A model generated the notes under the pieces. The model did not search any database and was not told where the DNA came from. It saw only the letters and a list, made by a program, of their open reading frames with translations. DNA of 64,000 nt from DASWJQ01 sp964517315 (GTDB lineage: Bacteria; Chloroflexota; Anaerolineae; Anaerolineales; E44-bin32), in contig CAZFCJ010000001.1 of NCBI GenBank assembly GCA_964517315.1, positions 1 to 64,000 of the forward strand. Direction: 5' to 3'. Each line of letters opens with the position of its first letter. Positions within the stretch are counted from its first letter, which is position 1. Positions 26,742 to 35,310 of this stretch are shown here, piece after piece. Position numbers and translations under genes: made by a program.

Positions 26742-26875
26742 AGACAAGTTCACAGCGAGAACCCGGTACCATTGCCTGGCCCGTACGGACGAGTTTGATC
26801 CAAGCTATTGACTTGGGCCCATTGAAGCGCATCGAACCAATTTGACCGCTGCCAATTCCATCGAGGACCACGATC

Positions 26876-28345
26876 ATGATCGGAAACTTGCTGGGTCGCC
26901 TACAACGTAAGAAATCCAAAGTACTCGTCATTGGGCTGGATTGTGCGGCCCCGGAGCTGGTATTTGACCGCTGGCAAAACGACTTGCCCAATCTGACCTC
27001 CCTGCGCCAACGTGGTCGGTGGGGTGAGCTTCGGTCCTGCATTCCTGCCATCACCGTCCCTGCCTGGACCAGCATGCTATCCGGAAGGGATCCTGGTGAA
27101 TTGGGTATCTACGGCTTCCGCAATCGGGCCGACCATTCTTACGAAGGGCGCTTTATCGCGACCCAGGATTACGTAAGGGTCAAGCGAATTTGGGATTATT
27201 TGACGGAAAGGGACAAACAGTCCGTCGTCATCGGGGTTCCTCAGACGTATCCGGTCCGGCCACTCAACGGAAATCTGGTATCCGGATTTCTGGCGCCCAG
27301 TCGGGAGAGCCAATTCACCTATCCACATGCGCTCAAACGAGAAATCCTGGAAATTGCTCCGGGGTATGATGTCGATGTGGCCCAGTTTCGAACCGACGAT
27401 AAGGACTGGTTGTTAGAACAGATCTGGGATATGAGCCGCAAGCGATTTCAGGTCGTCGATCACTTGATCAAGAATAAGCCTTGGGATTTCTTCATGTTGA
27501 TGGAGATCGGCGTCGATCGCATCCACCACGGTTTCTGGAGCTTCCATGATCCCGAGCATAGGCGATACACTCCCGGAAATCCCTATGAAACGGCCATCCA
27601 TGATTACTACGTTTATCTGGATGAAAAAATCGGTGAGTGGCTGTCGTTCGTGGATGACGAGACGACCGTTCTCATCGTGTCCGACCATGGGGCCAAGCGA
27701 ATGGACGGCGGAATCTGTATCAATGAATGGTTGTGGCGGGAAGGGTACTTGGCATTCAAGGAGGATCCACCTTCCGACAAGCTCACACGGTTGGATGATT
27801 TGGAAATTGATTGGTCACGCACGCGGGCGTGGGGAAATGGCGGCTACTATGGGCGCGTGTTCATAAACGTCGAGGGTCGCGAGCCACAAGGTGTCGTGCC
27901 GGCACAGGAGTACGAGGGCTTCCGGCAGGACCTGAGTGAGCGGCTCGCTTCGATCCCCGGTCCGAACGGACAAGATCTGGGAACAGTAGTCTTCCGGCCA
28001 TCGGACATTTATAAGGAAGTGAACGGGGCGGCTCCGGACCTGATGGTGTACTTTGGCGATCTTCTCTGGCGATCCGTGGGCTCCTTGGGCCATGGAGGCG
28101 TTCACACCTTCGAAAACGACACCGGCCCGGACGACTGCAACCATGCGGAGAACGGGCTTTTCATTCTGTGCGATCCGGATGAGGGGTCCCCAGGCGTGGA
28201 GGTTCAAGGTGCGCAGCTGATGGATGTGCTGCCGACCTTACTGAACCGATTCGCCATCGATGTACCCGATGAGGTACAGGGAATCGATCTCGGCCAGCGT
28301 GACGTCTACCCCGCCACCCGAGAGCGGATTGCTTTGGTCAATTAA
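26876..28345 (+). CDS. Alkaline-phosphatase-superfamily protein (type I phosphodiesterase-like)
   Basis: The 489-residue protein has the metal and nucleophile layout of phosphodiesterases in this superfamily. VLVIGLDCAAP has the first Asp, ITVPAWTSMLSGRDPG has a Thr nucleophile, VDRIHHGFW supplies metal ligands, TTVLIVSDHGA has the Asp-His pair, and DCNHAENGLF has the final His. There is no Cys/Ser-x-Pro-x-Arg, so it is not a formylglycine sulfatase. No signal peptide is visible, so it appears cytoplasmic. It is followed by a small membrane protein and a second enzyme of the same superfamily, so the three are probably one unit. A role in cleaving or transferring a phospho-linked group in the glycan pathway is inferred. 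Confidence 0.82.
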   Translation: MIGNLLGRLQRKKSKVLVIGLDCAAPELVFDRWQNDLPNLTSLRQRGRWGELRSCIPAITVPAWTSMLSGRDPGELGIYGFRNRADHSYEGRFIATQDYVRVKRIWDYLTERDKQSVVIGVPQTYPVRPLNGNLVSGFLAPSRESQFTYPHALKREILEIAPGYDVDVAQFRTDDKDWLLEQIWDMSRKRFQVVDHLIKNKPWDFFMLMEIGVDRIHHGFWSFHDPEHRRYTPGNPYETAIHDYYVYLDEKIGEWLSFVDDETTVLIVSDHGAKRMDGGICINEWLWREGYLAFKEDPPSDKLTRLDDLEIDWSRTRAWGNGGYYGRVFINVEGREPQGVVPAQEYEGFRQDLSERLASIPGPNGQDLGTVVFRPSDIYKEVNGAAPDLMVYFGDLLWRSVGSLGHGGVHTFENDTGPDDCNHAENGLFILCDPDEGSPGVEVQGAQLMDVLPTLLNRFAIDVPDEVQGIDLGQRDVYPATRERIALVN

Positions 28346-28367
28346 GAATCGAAAGAGAGACGATAGG

Positions 28368-28640
28368 ATGAACAAACGAATTCTATATGGGGTTGTGGTG
28401 TTCCTGGTTGGTACATTTTTCATCTCGCCGCCGGCGGAGGCTGGAGGCTACCTCGATCCCAACACCGGCGGCCTGGTCTTCCAGCTGCTGGCAGCCTCAT
28501 TCGCATTCTTGTCCGGTTTGATCCTGATTTTCGCCAGGCGAATCCGCATGACGATTGCTCGCGTCCGACGCACCATGCGAGATCGTATCGGAAACGGGCC
28601 GGACTCCGGATCTGTGGGGCATGATGAGGATATCCGATGA
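28368..28640 (+). CDS. Small membrane protein with YLDPNTG motif
   Basis: The 90-residue protein has a signal-like N-terminal helix (ILYGVVVFLVGTFFI), a conserved-looking GGYLDPNTGGLVFQLL segment, a second membrane helix (FAFLSGLILIFA) and a basic cytoplasmic tail. Small proteins with a Y-x-D-P-x-T-G motif before a membrane helix are often found beside alkaline-phosphatase-like phosphodiesterases, and here it lies exactly between two of them. It may act as their membrane partner. No biochemical function is known. The start ATG 28368 follows AGAGAGACGATAGG. Confidence 0.7.
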   Translation: MNKRILYGVVVFLVGTFFISPPAEAGGYLDPNTGGLVFQLLAASFAFLSGLILIFARRIRMTIARVRRTMRDRIGNGPDSGSVGHDEDIR

Positions 28641-28689
28641 CCCTAGGGGCGTATACGTCAATCCTTAGAAGAATCGGGGTAGCTTTCAG

Positions 28690-30531
28690 ATGCGGACTTT
28701 GATCATCGGCTTGGATGCCTTCGATCCGAATGTATTCGAGTCCATGGTCGATCAGGGAGATCTCCCAAATCTGCGGCGTTATGTGGACCGCGATTCGTAC
28801 CGCAGATTCCAAGTGACGGATCCGCCTCAGAGCGAAGTCTCTTGGACGAGCATTGCGTCGGGACGGGGACCGGCGGACCACGGGATCTTTGACTTCGTCC
28901 ATCGCGATCCAAGGACTTATCAACCGTACGTGTCCTTACTGCCGACAGAGCGGAAATGGGGCAACATCCAGTTTGCCGCCCCGACCCATGTTGAAACTCT
29001 GTTTGACCGTGCGGCCGCGCTGGGCTTTCCCGCCACATCCATGTGGTGGCCGGCCACCTTTCCGGCGAATTTAGGCTCCCCCGTGCGGGTTATTCCTGGG
29101 CTTGGTACCCCCGATATTCATGGTCGCTGGGGGGTAGGGACCCTATTTTCCAGCAATCCCGACGACGAGGCCGACCTCGATAAGACGAATTTCCGACTTT
29201 TGGAAAAAAAATCAAGTCGCCGCTTTCAGGCCCGGCTGGAAGGTCCAGTCCGCAAGCGGCTGCTGGGGGTCACGAGCACCGGGGTCGATCTCTCGCTTGA
29301 ACTCCAAGACAACGTTCAAGCCCAGTTAAAGGTCGGCGATGAGACGGTCCGGCTCCGGCGCGGGGAGTGGAGCGAGCTGTTTGAGATTCATTTTCGCCTT
29401 GGTCCCTTCTATACATTGAAGTCCCTAACCAAAGCCATTTGGACTCACGCGACTCCGAACCAGCGCCTATATTTTCTCCCTCTTCAGATTCATCCCTTGG
29501 GTTCTCCATGGCACTACGGATCGCCATCCGGCTTTATGAAACGGATGTGGTCTCGGTCAGGGCCCTTCATGACGATAGGTTGGCCACAGGACACGACGGG
29601 TCTCGAAGAAGGTTGCATCGATGATGACCAGTTCCTGGCGCTTTGTCGATCGATCTTCGATTTTCGACGGTCGGCATTCCTGGATGAGGTGGGCCAATTC
29701 AATGAGGGTGTCTTAGGCGCAGTGTTCGACAGCTTGGATCGGATCCAGCACATGTTCTGGCGGGACAACAAAGAAGTGGTAGCCGCTTGGTACAAGAAGC
29801 TGGACACACTGGTCGGGAATGCGGAAACGGTTCTACGAGAGAAAGATTCAGAGCCGGTCCAACTGCTGATTGTGTCGGACCATGGGTTCTCATCCTTTGA
29901 CCATAAGGTCAATCTCAATACCTGGTTGATTGAGCAGGGCTACCTGCACCCGCAGAATGGAACCAGCTCCTCGGCGGGAACGATTCACGAGATCGATTGG
30001 CGGCGTACGAAGGCGTATGCCGTGGGACTCAACAGTCTATATCTCAATCTTGCGGATCGAGAGCGCGACGGAATCGTACAAAAGGCTGAGGCCGCCGAAA
30101 TGACTCAAGATCTCATTCAGCGCCTTAGAGCTTGGCGGGGTCCTGACGGCAGACCGGTGGTGCAGCGAGTCATGACCAAGCAGGAGGTTTTTGAAGGCTC
30201 GCTGAAAGACCATGCGCCGGATTTGTTCGTAGGGTATTCATCAGGGTACCGGGCTTCTTCCGATACGGCCATGGGCAGCTGGAAGCAAGGGGCCCTGGTC
30301 AGGAATAAAGATCATTGGGGGGCCGATCATTGTATCGATTCCGAATCGGTTCCCGGCGTTTTGTTTGCCCGGCAGGGACTGGGTGAGATTGACAACCCCT
30401 CCTATCGCGATATACCGCAACTTGCGCTCGGTGTGAAACCCGACCCGGCCAAAACCTTTCCTCCGCCGCGACAGGGTGGGGAAGACATGGAAGAGGTTGA
30501 ACGGAGGCTGCGAAGTCTTGGCTACCTTTGA
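28690..30531 (+). CDS. Alkaline-phosphatase-superfamily protein (large form)
   Basis: The 613-residue protein shows IIGLDAFDP (metal Asp), PPQSEVSWTSIASGRGPADHG (candidate Ser nucleophile region), IFDFVHRDP, DSLDRIQHMFW (metal ligands), LLIVSDHGFSSFD and a late His in KDHWGADHC. A long insert of about 180 residues lies between the nucleophile and the second metal segment. The protein ends in RRLRSLGYL, a tail shared with the proteins at 43845 and 62326. No formylglycine motif is present. This subgroup is usually annotated as nucleotide pyrophosphatase or phosphodiesterase without proven substrates. It is probably a partner of the enzyme at 26876. Confidence 0.82.
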   Translation: MRTLIIGLDAFDPNVFESMVDQGDLPNLRRYVDRDSYRRFQVTDPPQSEVSWTSIASGRGPADHGIFDFVHRDPRTYQPYVSLLPTERKWGNIQFAAPTHVETLFDRAAALGFPATSMWWPATFPANLGSPVRVIPGLGTPDIHGRWGVGTLFSSNPDDEADLDKTNFRLLEKKSSRRFQARLEGPVRKRLLGVTSTGVDLSLELQDNVQAQLKVGDETVRLRRGEWSELFEIHFRLGPFYTLKSLTKAIWTHATPNQRLYFLPLQIHPLGSPWHYGSPSGFMKRMWSRSGPFMTIGWPQDTTGLEEGCIDDDQFLALCRSIFDFRRSAFLDEVGQFNEGVLGAVFDSLDRIQHMFWRDNKEVVAAWYKKLDTLVGNAETVLREKDSEPVQLLIVSDHGFSSFDHKVNLNTWLIEQGYLHPQNGTSSSAGTIHEIDWRRTKAYAVGLNSLYLNLADRERDGIVQKAEAAEMTQDLIQRLRAWRGPDGRPVVQRVMTKQEVFEGSLKDHAPDLFVGYSSGYRASSDTAMGSWKQGALVRNKDHWGADHCIDSESVPGVLFARQGLGEIDNPSYRDIPQLALGVKPDPAKTFPPPRQGGEDMEEVERRLRSLGYL

Positions 30532-31051
30532 TCGGGCCCCGGAGCACTCGAGCGTGATCACGGTGATGATCGCGACAGCAGCCTTTCCAGTCTTTGGCTG
30601 GTCGATCGTCCAGGTCTTGCGGCAGGTCCCTTCTTGGGCGCTGCGCCTGGAGGCCTGGGACCTTGTCGGCGTCATTGCGTACACCCAGGCGATTGCCCTC
30701 GTGGAAACGATCATGGTCGCGGCCCTGGCGGCGGGAATGGCGTTCATCCTGTCCCGGATTTGGGAAGCCATTCCCTCGGTCGAGTGGGTCGGTTTGTGGG
30801 TATTTGTAGGCGCCTTATCCGCCTCGGCCTTCCATCTTCTCGAGGGTGCGCAAGGTGTTGGAAAATTGGCGGCCGGAGCGGTTTCAGCCGGATTGTTCGT
30901 GGCCTTGGTCGTGCCGGGCTCCCTCCTGCTATCGAACAGACGATGGCGTCAGACATTTCACTCTATCGTCCAGCGTATGTCGGTGTTGGCCTACTTCTAT
31001 CTTCTGATCGGCATCGTGTCCGCAGCCATTGTTCTCGTCAGGAACCTCTAG
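30518..31051 (+). CDS. Integral membrane protein of unknown function
   Basis: The 177-residue product has about five hydrophobic helices (SVITVMIATAAFPVFG, GVIAYTQAIALVETIMVAA, VGLWVFVGALSASAF, AGAVSAGLFVALVVPGSLL, SVLAYFYLLIGIVSAAIVLV). No family is recognised. The start is uncertain: TTG 30518 overlaps the end of the preceding gene and has GGAGG (30503-30507) ten bases upstream, while a GTG at 30476 would give a longer overlap. Its stop lies five bases before ATG 31056 of the next gene. A channel or scaffold role in the glycan locus is possible but unsupported. Confidence 0.6.
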   Translation: MATFDRAPEHSSVITVMIATAAFPVFGWSIVQVLRQVPSWALRLEAWDLVGVIAYTQAIALVETIMVAALAAGMAFILSRIWEAIPSVEWVGLWVFVGALSASAFHLLEGAQGVGKLAAGAVSAGLFVALVVPGSLLLSNRRWRQTFHSIVQRMSVLAYFYLLIGIVSAAIVLVRNL

Positions 31052-31055
31052 CCAG

Positions 31056-32573
31056 ATGCCGGATCAATTCAATCGACGTGACTTTCTGAAGGCGTGCAGC
31101 CTGGTTCCTCTAGCTGCGATGCCATGGCCCACCTTTCGCGACGCAGAATCACGCGGGGGACCAAATGTCCTGATTCTCGTGTTTGACACGCTTTCGGCCG
31201 TACACACGACCCTGGGTGGCTACCCACGGACCACGACACCTAACTTGGAACGATTCGCCAGCAGAGCCACCGTATATCATCGTTGTTACTCAGGTGGTAA
31301 TTTCACGAGCCCAGGGACGGCCTCTCTGTTGACCGGAACGTACCCTTGGTCGCACAGGGCGTTCCACCTCCACAGCGTGGTCTCCGAAGAATTCTCTTCC
31401 AGGAACATTTTCAACGCTTTGCCGGATGACGTGCACAGGGTTGCGTACACCCACAACCTGCTTGTCTCCGCATTGCTGCATCAGTTCCGGGGGGAGATCC
31501 AGGAGTGGAAAGCAACGAGGGAACTGTGTCTATTTGATGGTCAGTATTCGGACCTGCTCTTCTCCAGTGACTACAACGCCTCCTTTTGGGGTGAATCCCT
31601 CGCTCTCCAGACTGCCGACGTCCCGCCGAGCTCCCTGTATTTCTCTGCCGTGAACCGAGCTTTGCGCTTTGCGAACAAGCGGCGGATAGGGGCGCGGTAC
31701 GGCGACCTCTTTCCGCGCGGTGTTCCGAACTTGCACGACCTGTTTTTCATACTCGAAGACGCGATCGACTGGATCGCCGATCGGGTGAAGTCCATGCCGA
31801 AACCGTTCATGGCCTATTTTCATTTGCTTCCGCCGCATGAACCGTACTTTACGCGCCGTGACTTCGTGGACCGGTTCAAGGATTCTTGGAAGCCAGAACC
31901 GAAGCCAACAGGACCCTTCGATAAGGGGGTTCCGTACCGCCGATTGCTCGAAGAAAGGCGGAAATACGATGAGTATCTTGCCTACACGGACGCCGAATTC
32001 GGTCGGCTCTTGGACCATTTGGAGCGTTCAGGGACGCTCGAAAATACGTACGTCGTTCTGACTTCGGACCATGGAGAGCTGTTTGAACGTGGCATCCGGG
32101 GCCATATCACCCCGGCTCTGTACGAGCCGGTCATACGAGTGCCACTGATCATCTCGCGTCCCGGGGAGAACCGGAGGCGGGATGTGGTGGAGCCGGTGAG
32201 CACCATTGATCTACTCCCCACAATGCTGCACTGGTTTGGCGAGCCGGCTCCGGATTGGTGTGAGGGGGAATTGCTGCCAGGCTTTGGCCCCCCCGCCGAT
32301 CCTTCAAGCAGGGAAATCTTCGCGGTCGAGGCCAAGAGCAATCCGAAACGGGCCCCACTCGAAAAAGCGAGCGTCGCCCTTATTCACGGACGACACAAGC
32401 TTGTCTCGTACCAGGGTTCCGGATCTGAAACGCCGCGTTATGAACTCTATGATGTGGGAGATGATGCAGAAGAGCGCAATGAACTATCGAGCAGCCATCC
32501 CCCGCTCTTTAAGGAAATGAAGGGAAGACTTAGACATAAGCTTCGCGATGTCAATGCTCCATACACGGATTAG
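31056..32573 (+). CDS. Tat-exported sulfatase-fold protein with Thr nucleophile
   Basis: The 505-residue protein begins with a twin-arginine signal (NRRDFLKACSLVPLAA), so it is folded before export. The catalytic core has LILVFDTLSAVHTTLGGY (metal Asp), FTSPGTASLLTGTYP, and YVVLTSDHGELFERG (Asp-His). A sulfatase would need C/S-x-P-x-R; here the motif reads T-S-P-G-T, so formylglycine cannot form and a Thr nucleophile as in phosphoethanolamine or glycerophosphate transferases is more likely. It probably acts on the outer face of the membrane. GTG 31029 would extend the N terminus beyond the Tat motif and is not needed. Confidence 0.8.
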   Translation: MPDQFNRRDFLKACSLVPLAAMPWPTFRDAESRGGPNVLILVFDTLSAVHTTLGGYPRTTTPNLERFASRATVYHRCYSGGNFTSPGTASLLTGTYPWSHRAFHLHSVVSEEFSSRNIFNALPDDVHRVAYTHNLLVSALLHQFRGEIQEWKATRELCLFDGQYSDLLFSSDYNASFWGESLALQTADVPPSSLYFSAVNRALRFANKRRIGARYGDLFPRGVPNLHDLFFILEDAIDWIADRVKSMPKPFMAYFHLLPPHEPYFTRRDFVDRFKDSWKPEPKPTGPFDKGVPYRRLLEERRKYDEYLAYTDAEFGRLLDHLERSGTLENTYVVLTSDHGELFERGIRGHITPALYEPVIRVPLIISRPGENRRRDVVEPVSTIDLLPTMLHWFGEPAPDWCEGELLPGFGPPADPSSREIFAVEAKSNPKRAPLEKASVALIHGRHKLVSYQGSGSETPRYELYDVGDDAEERNELSSSHPPLFKEMKGRLRHKLRDVNAPYTD

Positions 32574-32650
32574 ATCAATGCCACATCGTCTGCTGCTTGG
32601 CGCTGCCGGGTGGCGCGTCCCGCAGCCAAATGTTTAAGAGGCGAGCTCAT

Positions 32651-33019
32651 ATGCAGCTTTCACTCGTATATATCTTCGTCAGCGTTACCGGGGCCGCCAT
32701 TGGCCAGGTCTTACTCAAGCAGGGAATGAAGTCACTGGGCCCTCTCACGCTGATGTGGAAAGAACTGCCCAGCCAACTGTTTGGAATGCTCACAAATCCG
32801 TTTGTGATCCTCGGATTGATCTTCTTCGTTGCGAGTACAGTGTTCTGGCTGAGCGCGTTATCACGGGTGGATCTCAGTTTTGCCTACCCATTCGCCAGCC
32901 TGAGCTACGTGTTGATGTTGTTCGCATCGTGGCAGTTCTTCGGAGAGGAAATCACCCCGTTGCGCCTGGTGGGGACGATCACGGTGGCCCTCGGCGTCAT
33001 CCTCATTTCACGCACATAA
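32651..33019 (+). CDS. Small four-helix transporter, EmrE/ArnE-like
   Basis: The 122-residue protein has four membrane helices: VYIFVSVTGAAIGQVLLKQG, PFVILGLIFFVASTVFW, SFAYPFASLSYVLMLFASW and RLVGTITVALGVILI. The A-x-x-x-x-G-Q-x-x-x-K pattern in helix 1 and the FAYPFASLSY segment fit the drug/metabolite and SMR group, closest in feel to ArnE/ArnF subunits. Those flip an aminoarabinose-phosphate lipid across the inner membrane. With a polyprenyl-phosphate GT2 and a GT39-type transferase in the locus, a lipid-linked sugar flippase role is attractive but inferred. Confidence 0.75.
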   Translation: MQLSLVYIFVSVTGAAIGQVLLKQGMKSLGPLTLMWKELPSQLFGMLTNPFVILGLIFFVASTVFWLSALSRVDLSFAYPFASLSYVLMLFASWQFFGEEITPLRLVGTITVALGVILISRT

Positions 33020-33031
33020 GCGCATCGCAGC

Positions 33032-33208
33032 GTGAGCACCTTCACTTTTGGGATCCGCAGCAGCATGGTTACGCGGACTCATGTACTGACCAAAGACGGT
33101 TTTTTGATCCTGATCGGCCTGGTGGCGATGAGTCTAGGGCTCACGGTCGCGAGCGCCCAGGACCGGTTCAGCGGTCGGGGTGAACGGCCTCGGCGAATCG
33201 AGCAGTAG
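33032..33208 (+). CDS. Possible small membrane or secreted peptide
   Basis: A 58-residue frame from GTG 33032 (or 47 residues from ATG 33065) encodes a short polar start, one hydrophobic helix (GFLILIGLVAMSLGLTVASA) and a basic tail rich in Arg. The helix ends in ASAQ, which could be a signal peptidase site. There is no strong ribosome site. It fills part of the gap between the transporter and the adenylation-domain gene. No family is recognised and it may be chance. Confidence 0.35.
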   Translation: MSTFTFGIRSSMVTRTHVLTKDGFLILIGLVAMSLGLTVASAQDRFSGRGERPRRIEQ

Positions 33209-33255
33209 ATCAATCGAAGCGATCATATATTCAAGTGCATCTTGCGGAGGCATAG

Positions 33256-34872
33256 TTGGCATATCTTCTTCAGCAGCTTCTGACCGAAAGTGCTGCACGA
33301 CATCCCGATCACGAAGCCATCCGGTTTGAGAGCCGCGGACTTACCTATAGAGAGCTCGATCGAGTCACCAACCAGCTGGCCCGAACTCTTCGGTCTGCTG
33401 GCGTGAGACGAGGCGATCGAGTGGGTATCTGGCTCCACAAGTCTTTTGCTTCCGTCATCAGTGTTTTCGGAATCATGAAAGCCGGTGGTGTATATGTGCC
33501 GCTGGATCCGAGTGCTCCCATCAGACGACAGGCTTATATCTGCAGGAACTGCGAAGTGAGGCTCATCCTCACTTCACCTTCGATCCTTCCGACACTGAGC
33601 AAGATATGCGCGGACGATGCGCCGATCCAGACGGTTGTGGTGTTGGATGAAAAAGGGAGCCAAGCTCCAGTCGATATGCCGGAGGATGTCCGTCTGATTC
33701 CATGGGCCGAGGTGCAGGGAGAGGATGATACCCTCCCGGAAACGGAGGGCCTCATTGATACTGATCTGGCATACATCCTCTACACTTCCGGATCCACCGG
33801 CGATCCCAAGGGGGTGATGGTCACCCACCGCACGATCTTTACATTCATCAACTGGTGCCATCGAACTTTTGGCATAACAAAATCAGACAGAATTACGAGC
33901 CACGCTCCGCTCCACTTTGATCTATCAACTTTTGACATCTACGTGACCATCAAGGCGGGGGGTACGGTTGTGGTGGTGCCCGACAACCTTTCTATCTTCC
34001 CTTCTCGCCTTGTGGAACTCCTCCAAGACGAAGAAATTACTGTGACATATCTCGTCCCTTCGGTTCTTACCCTTATGGTCAACTACGGAAAATTGGACAA
34101 ATACAGACTTGATTCTTTGAGGTTGGTGCTGTTCGCCGGCGAGGTGTTTCCGATAAAGTACCTCCGGCTGCTTGTGGAAAAAGTGCCTCATCCTTCTTAC
34201 TTCAATCTATACGGCCCAACGGAGACAAATGTATGCACGTACTATCAAGTAAAACCCTCGGACCTGGCCCCTGAGCGAACCCAGCCCGTTCCCATTGGCA
34301 AGGCATGTGAAAACCTCGAAGTTTTTGCAGTCAATGAGGATCATGAACTTGTCAGAGGTCCTGGGCAAGAAGGTGAGTTGTGGGTTCGTGGCTCTGGAGT
34401 GGCTGCCGGGTACTGGGGGGATCCGGAGAAAACAGCGGACTCCTTTGTCCCCAACCCTTTCAAAGAGCATTTTCACGAAATGGTCTACCGGACGGGTGAT
34501 ATTGTGACGCTGGATGATGATGGCTCCAATTGGATTTTCCTCGGCCGACGTGACGGTATGGTCAAGAGCAGAGGCTACAGAATTGAGTTGGGCGAAATCG
34601 AGGCCGCGCTATATTCTCACGATCAGGTGAAGGAGGCTGCTGCTGTCGCAGTACCCGATGAGATTCTCGGCAATCGCATCAACGCTTACATCGTTCCACA
34701 GTCAGGCGGCGAGTTGACCATCCAGGAACTGGAAAGTCACTGTCTCCGGATCATTCCCCGTTACATGGTTCCGAATAAGTTTGATTTTTGGCAAAGGTTA
34801 CCCAGGACATCCAACGGAAAAGTGGATCGGGCAGCATTAATGCGTCTATCACGTGCACACAGCGGTGACTGA
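33256..34872 (+). CDS. Stand-alone amino-acid adenylation (A) domain enzyme
   Basis: The 538-residue protein is a complete A domain without a carrier or condensation domain: LAYILYTSGSTGDPKGV (A3), HFDLSTFDIY (A4), YGPTETNV (A5), YRTGD (A7), GRRDGMVKSRGYRIELGEIE (A8) and RTSNGKVDRAA (A10, catalytic Lys). D222 occupies the position that binds the alpha-amino group, so an alpha-amino acid substrate is likely. Single A domains of this type, followed by a free carrier protein and an acyl-CoA-dehydrogenase-like enzyme, load proline for pyrrole-2-carboxylate formation (PltF/RedM/CloN4 type). The identity of the amino acid is not proven. TTG 33256 follows TTGCGGAGG. Confidence 0.88.
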   Translation: MAYLLQQLLTESAARHPDHEAIRFESRGLTYRELDRVTNQLARTLRSAGVRRGDRVGIWLHKSFASVISVFGIMKAGGVYVPLDPSAPIRRQAYICRNCEVRLILTSPSILPTLSKICADDAPIQTVVVLDEKGSQAPVDMPEDVRLIPWAEVQGEDDTLPETEGLIDTDLAYILYTSGSTGDPKGVMVTHRTIFTFINWCHRTFGITKSDRITSHAPLHFDLSTFDIYVTIKAGGTVVVVPDNLSIFPSRLVELLQDEEITVTYLVPSVLTLMVNYGKLDKYRLDSLRLVLFAGEVFPIKYLRLLVEKVPHPSYFNLYGPTETNVCTYYQVKPSDLAPERTQPVPIGKACENLEVFAVNEDHELVRGPGQEGELWVRGSGVAAGYWGDPEKTADSFVPNPFKEHFHEMVYRTGDIVTLDDDGSNWIFLGRRDGMVKSRGYRIELGEIEAALYSHDQVKEAAAVAVPDEILGNRINAYIVPQSGGELTIQELESHCLRIIPRYMVPNKFDFWQRLPRTSNGKVDRAALMRLSRAHSGD

Positions 34873-34917
34873 ACGCACCTGCGACCTGGTCCCGCCCTTC
34901 GGAAGGGAGCAAATTTC

Positions 34918-35169
34918 TTGAATATGGATCAACGAATAGAGGCATTCATCAGGGAGGAGTTGTTGCTCGGAAGGGGGGACGACGGAATTTCCGCGGACGA
35001 GTCGCTGATAAGCACAGGGATTCTCGATTCTCTTGCTCTGTTGCGCTTAATCCTGTTCCTGGAGGAAGAATTTGGCGTGACCATTGAAGATGGAGAGGTC
35101 CTGCCGGAGAACTTCGAGACGATTAGCTCCATGCGATCGTTCCTGAGAAAGAAGCGGGCGGCTGGCTGA
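34918..35169 (+). CDS. Acyl/peptidyl carrier protein
   Basis: The 83-residue protein is a free carrier protein. It has a four-helix pattern with the phosphopantetheine attachment Ser38 in TGILDSLALLRL and an acidic helix 2 (LFLEEEFGVTIEDGE). It lies 45 bases after the A-domain gene, and TTG 34918 is 8 bases after GGGAG; ATG 34924 is also possible. It is probably loaded by the A-domain enzyme, after conversion to the holo form by the Sfp-type transferase encoded at 48366. The group carried would then be oxidised by the dehydrogenase at 36277. Confidence 0.88.
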   Translation: MNMDQRIEAFIREELLLGRGDDGISADESLISTGILDSLALLRLILFLEEEFGVTIEDGEVLPENFETISSMRSFLRKKRAAG

Positions 35170-35310
35170 GCCTTGCCAAATAGGGCATGCAGCTGGGGAA
35201 CCACACTTACGGAGATGCTTTCTCCTGATCACCGAACGGCTTATCGGCAAACGTAAGGTGGATCCGTTCGCCCATTCGACTCCTGTATCGATCTGGCTGG
35301 GGGGGATGCC

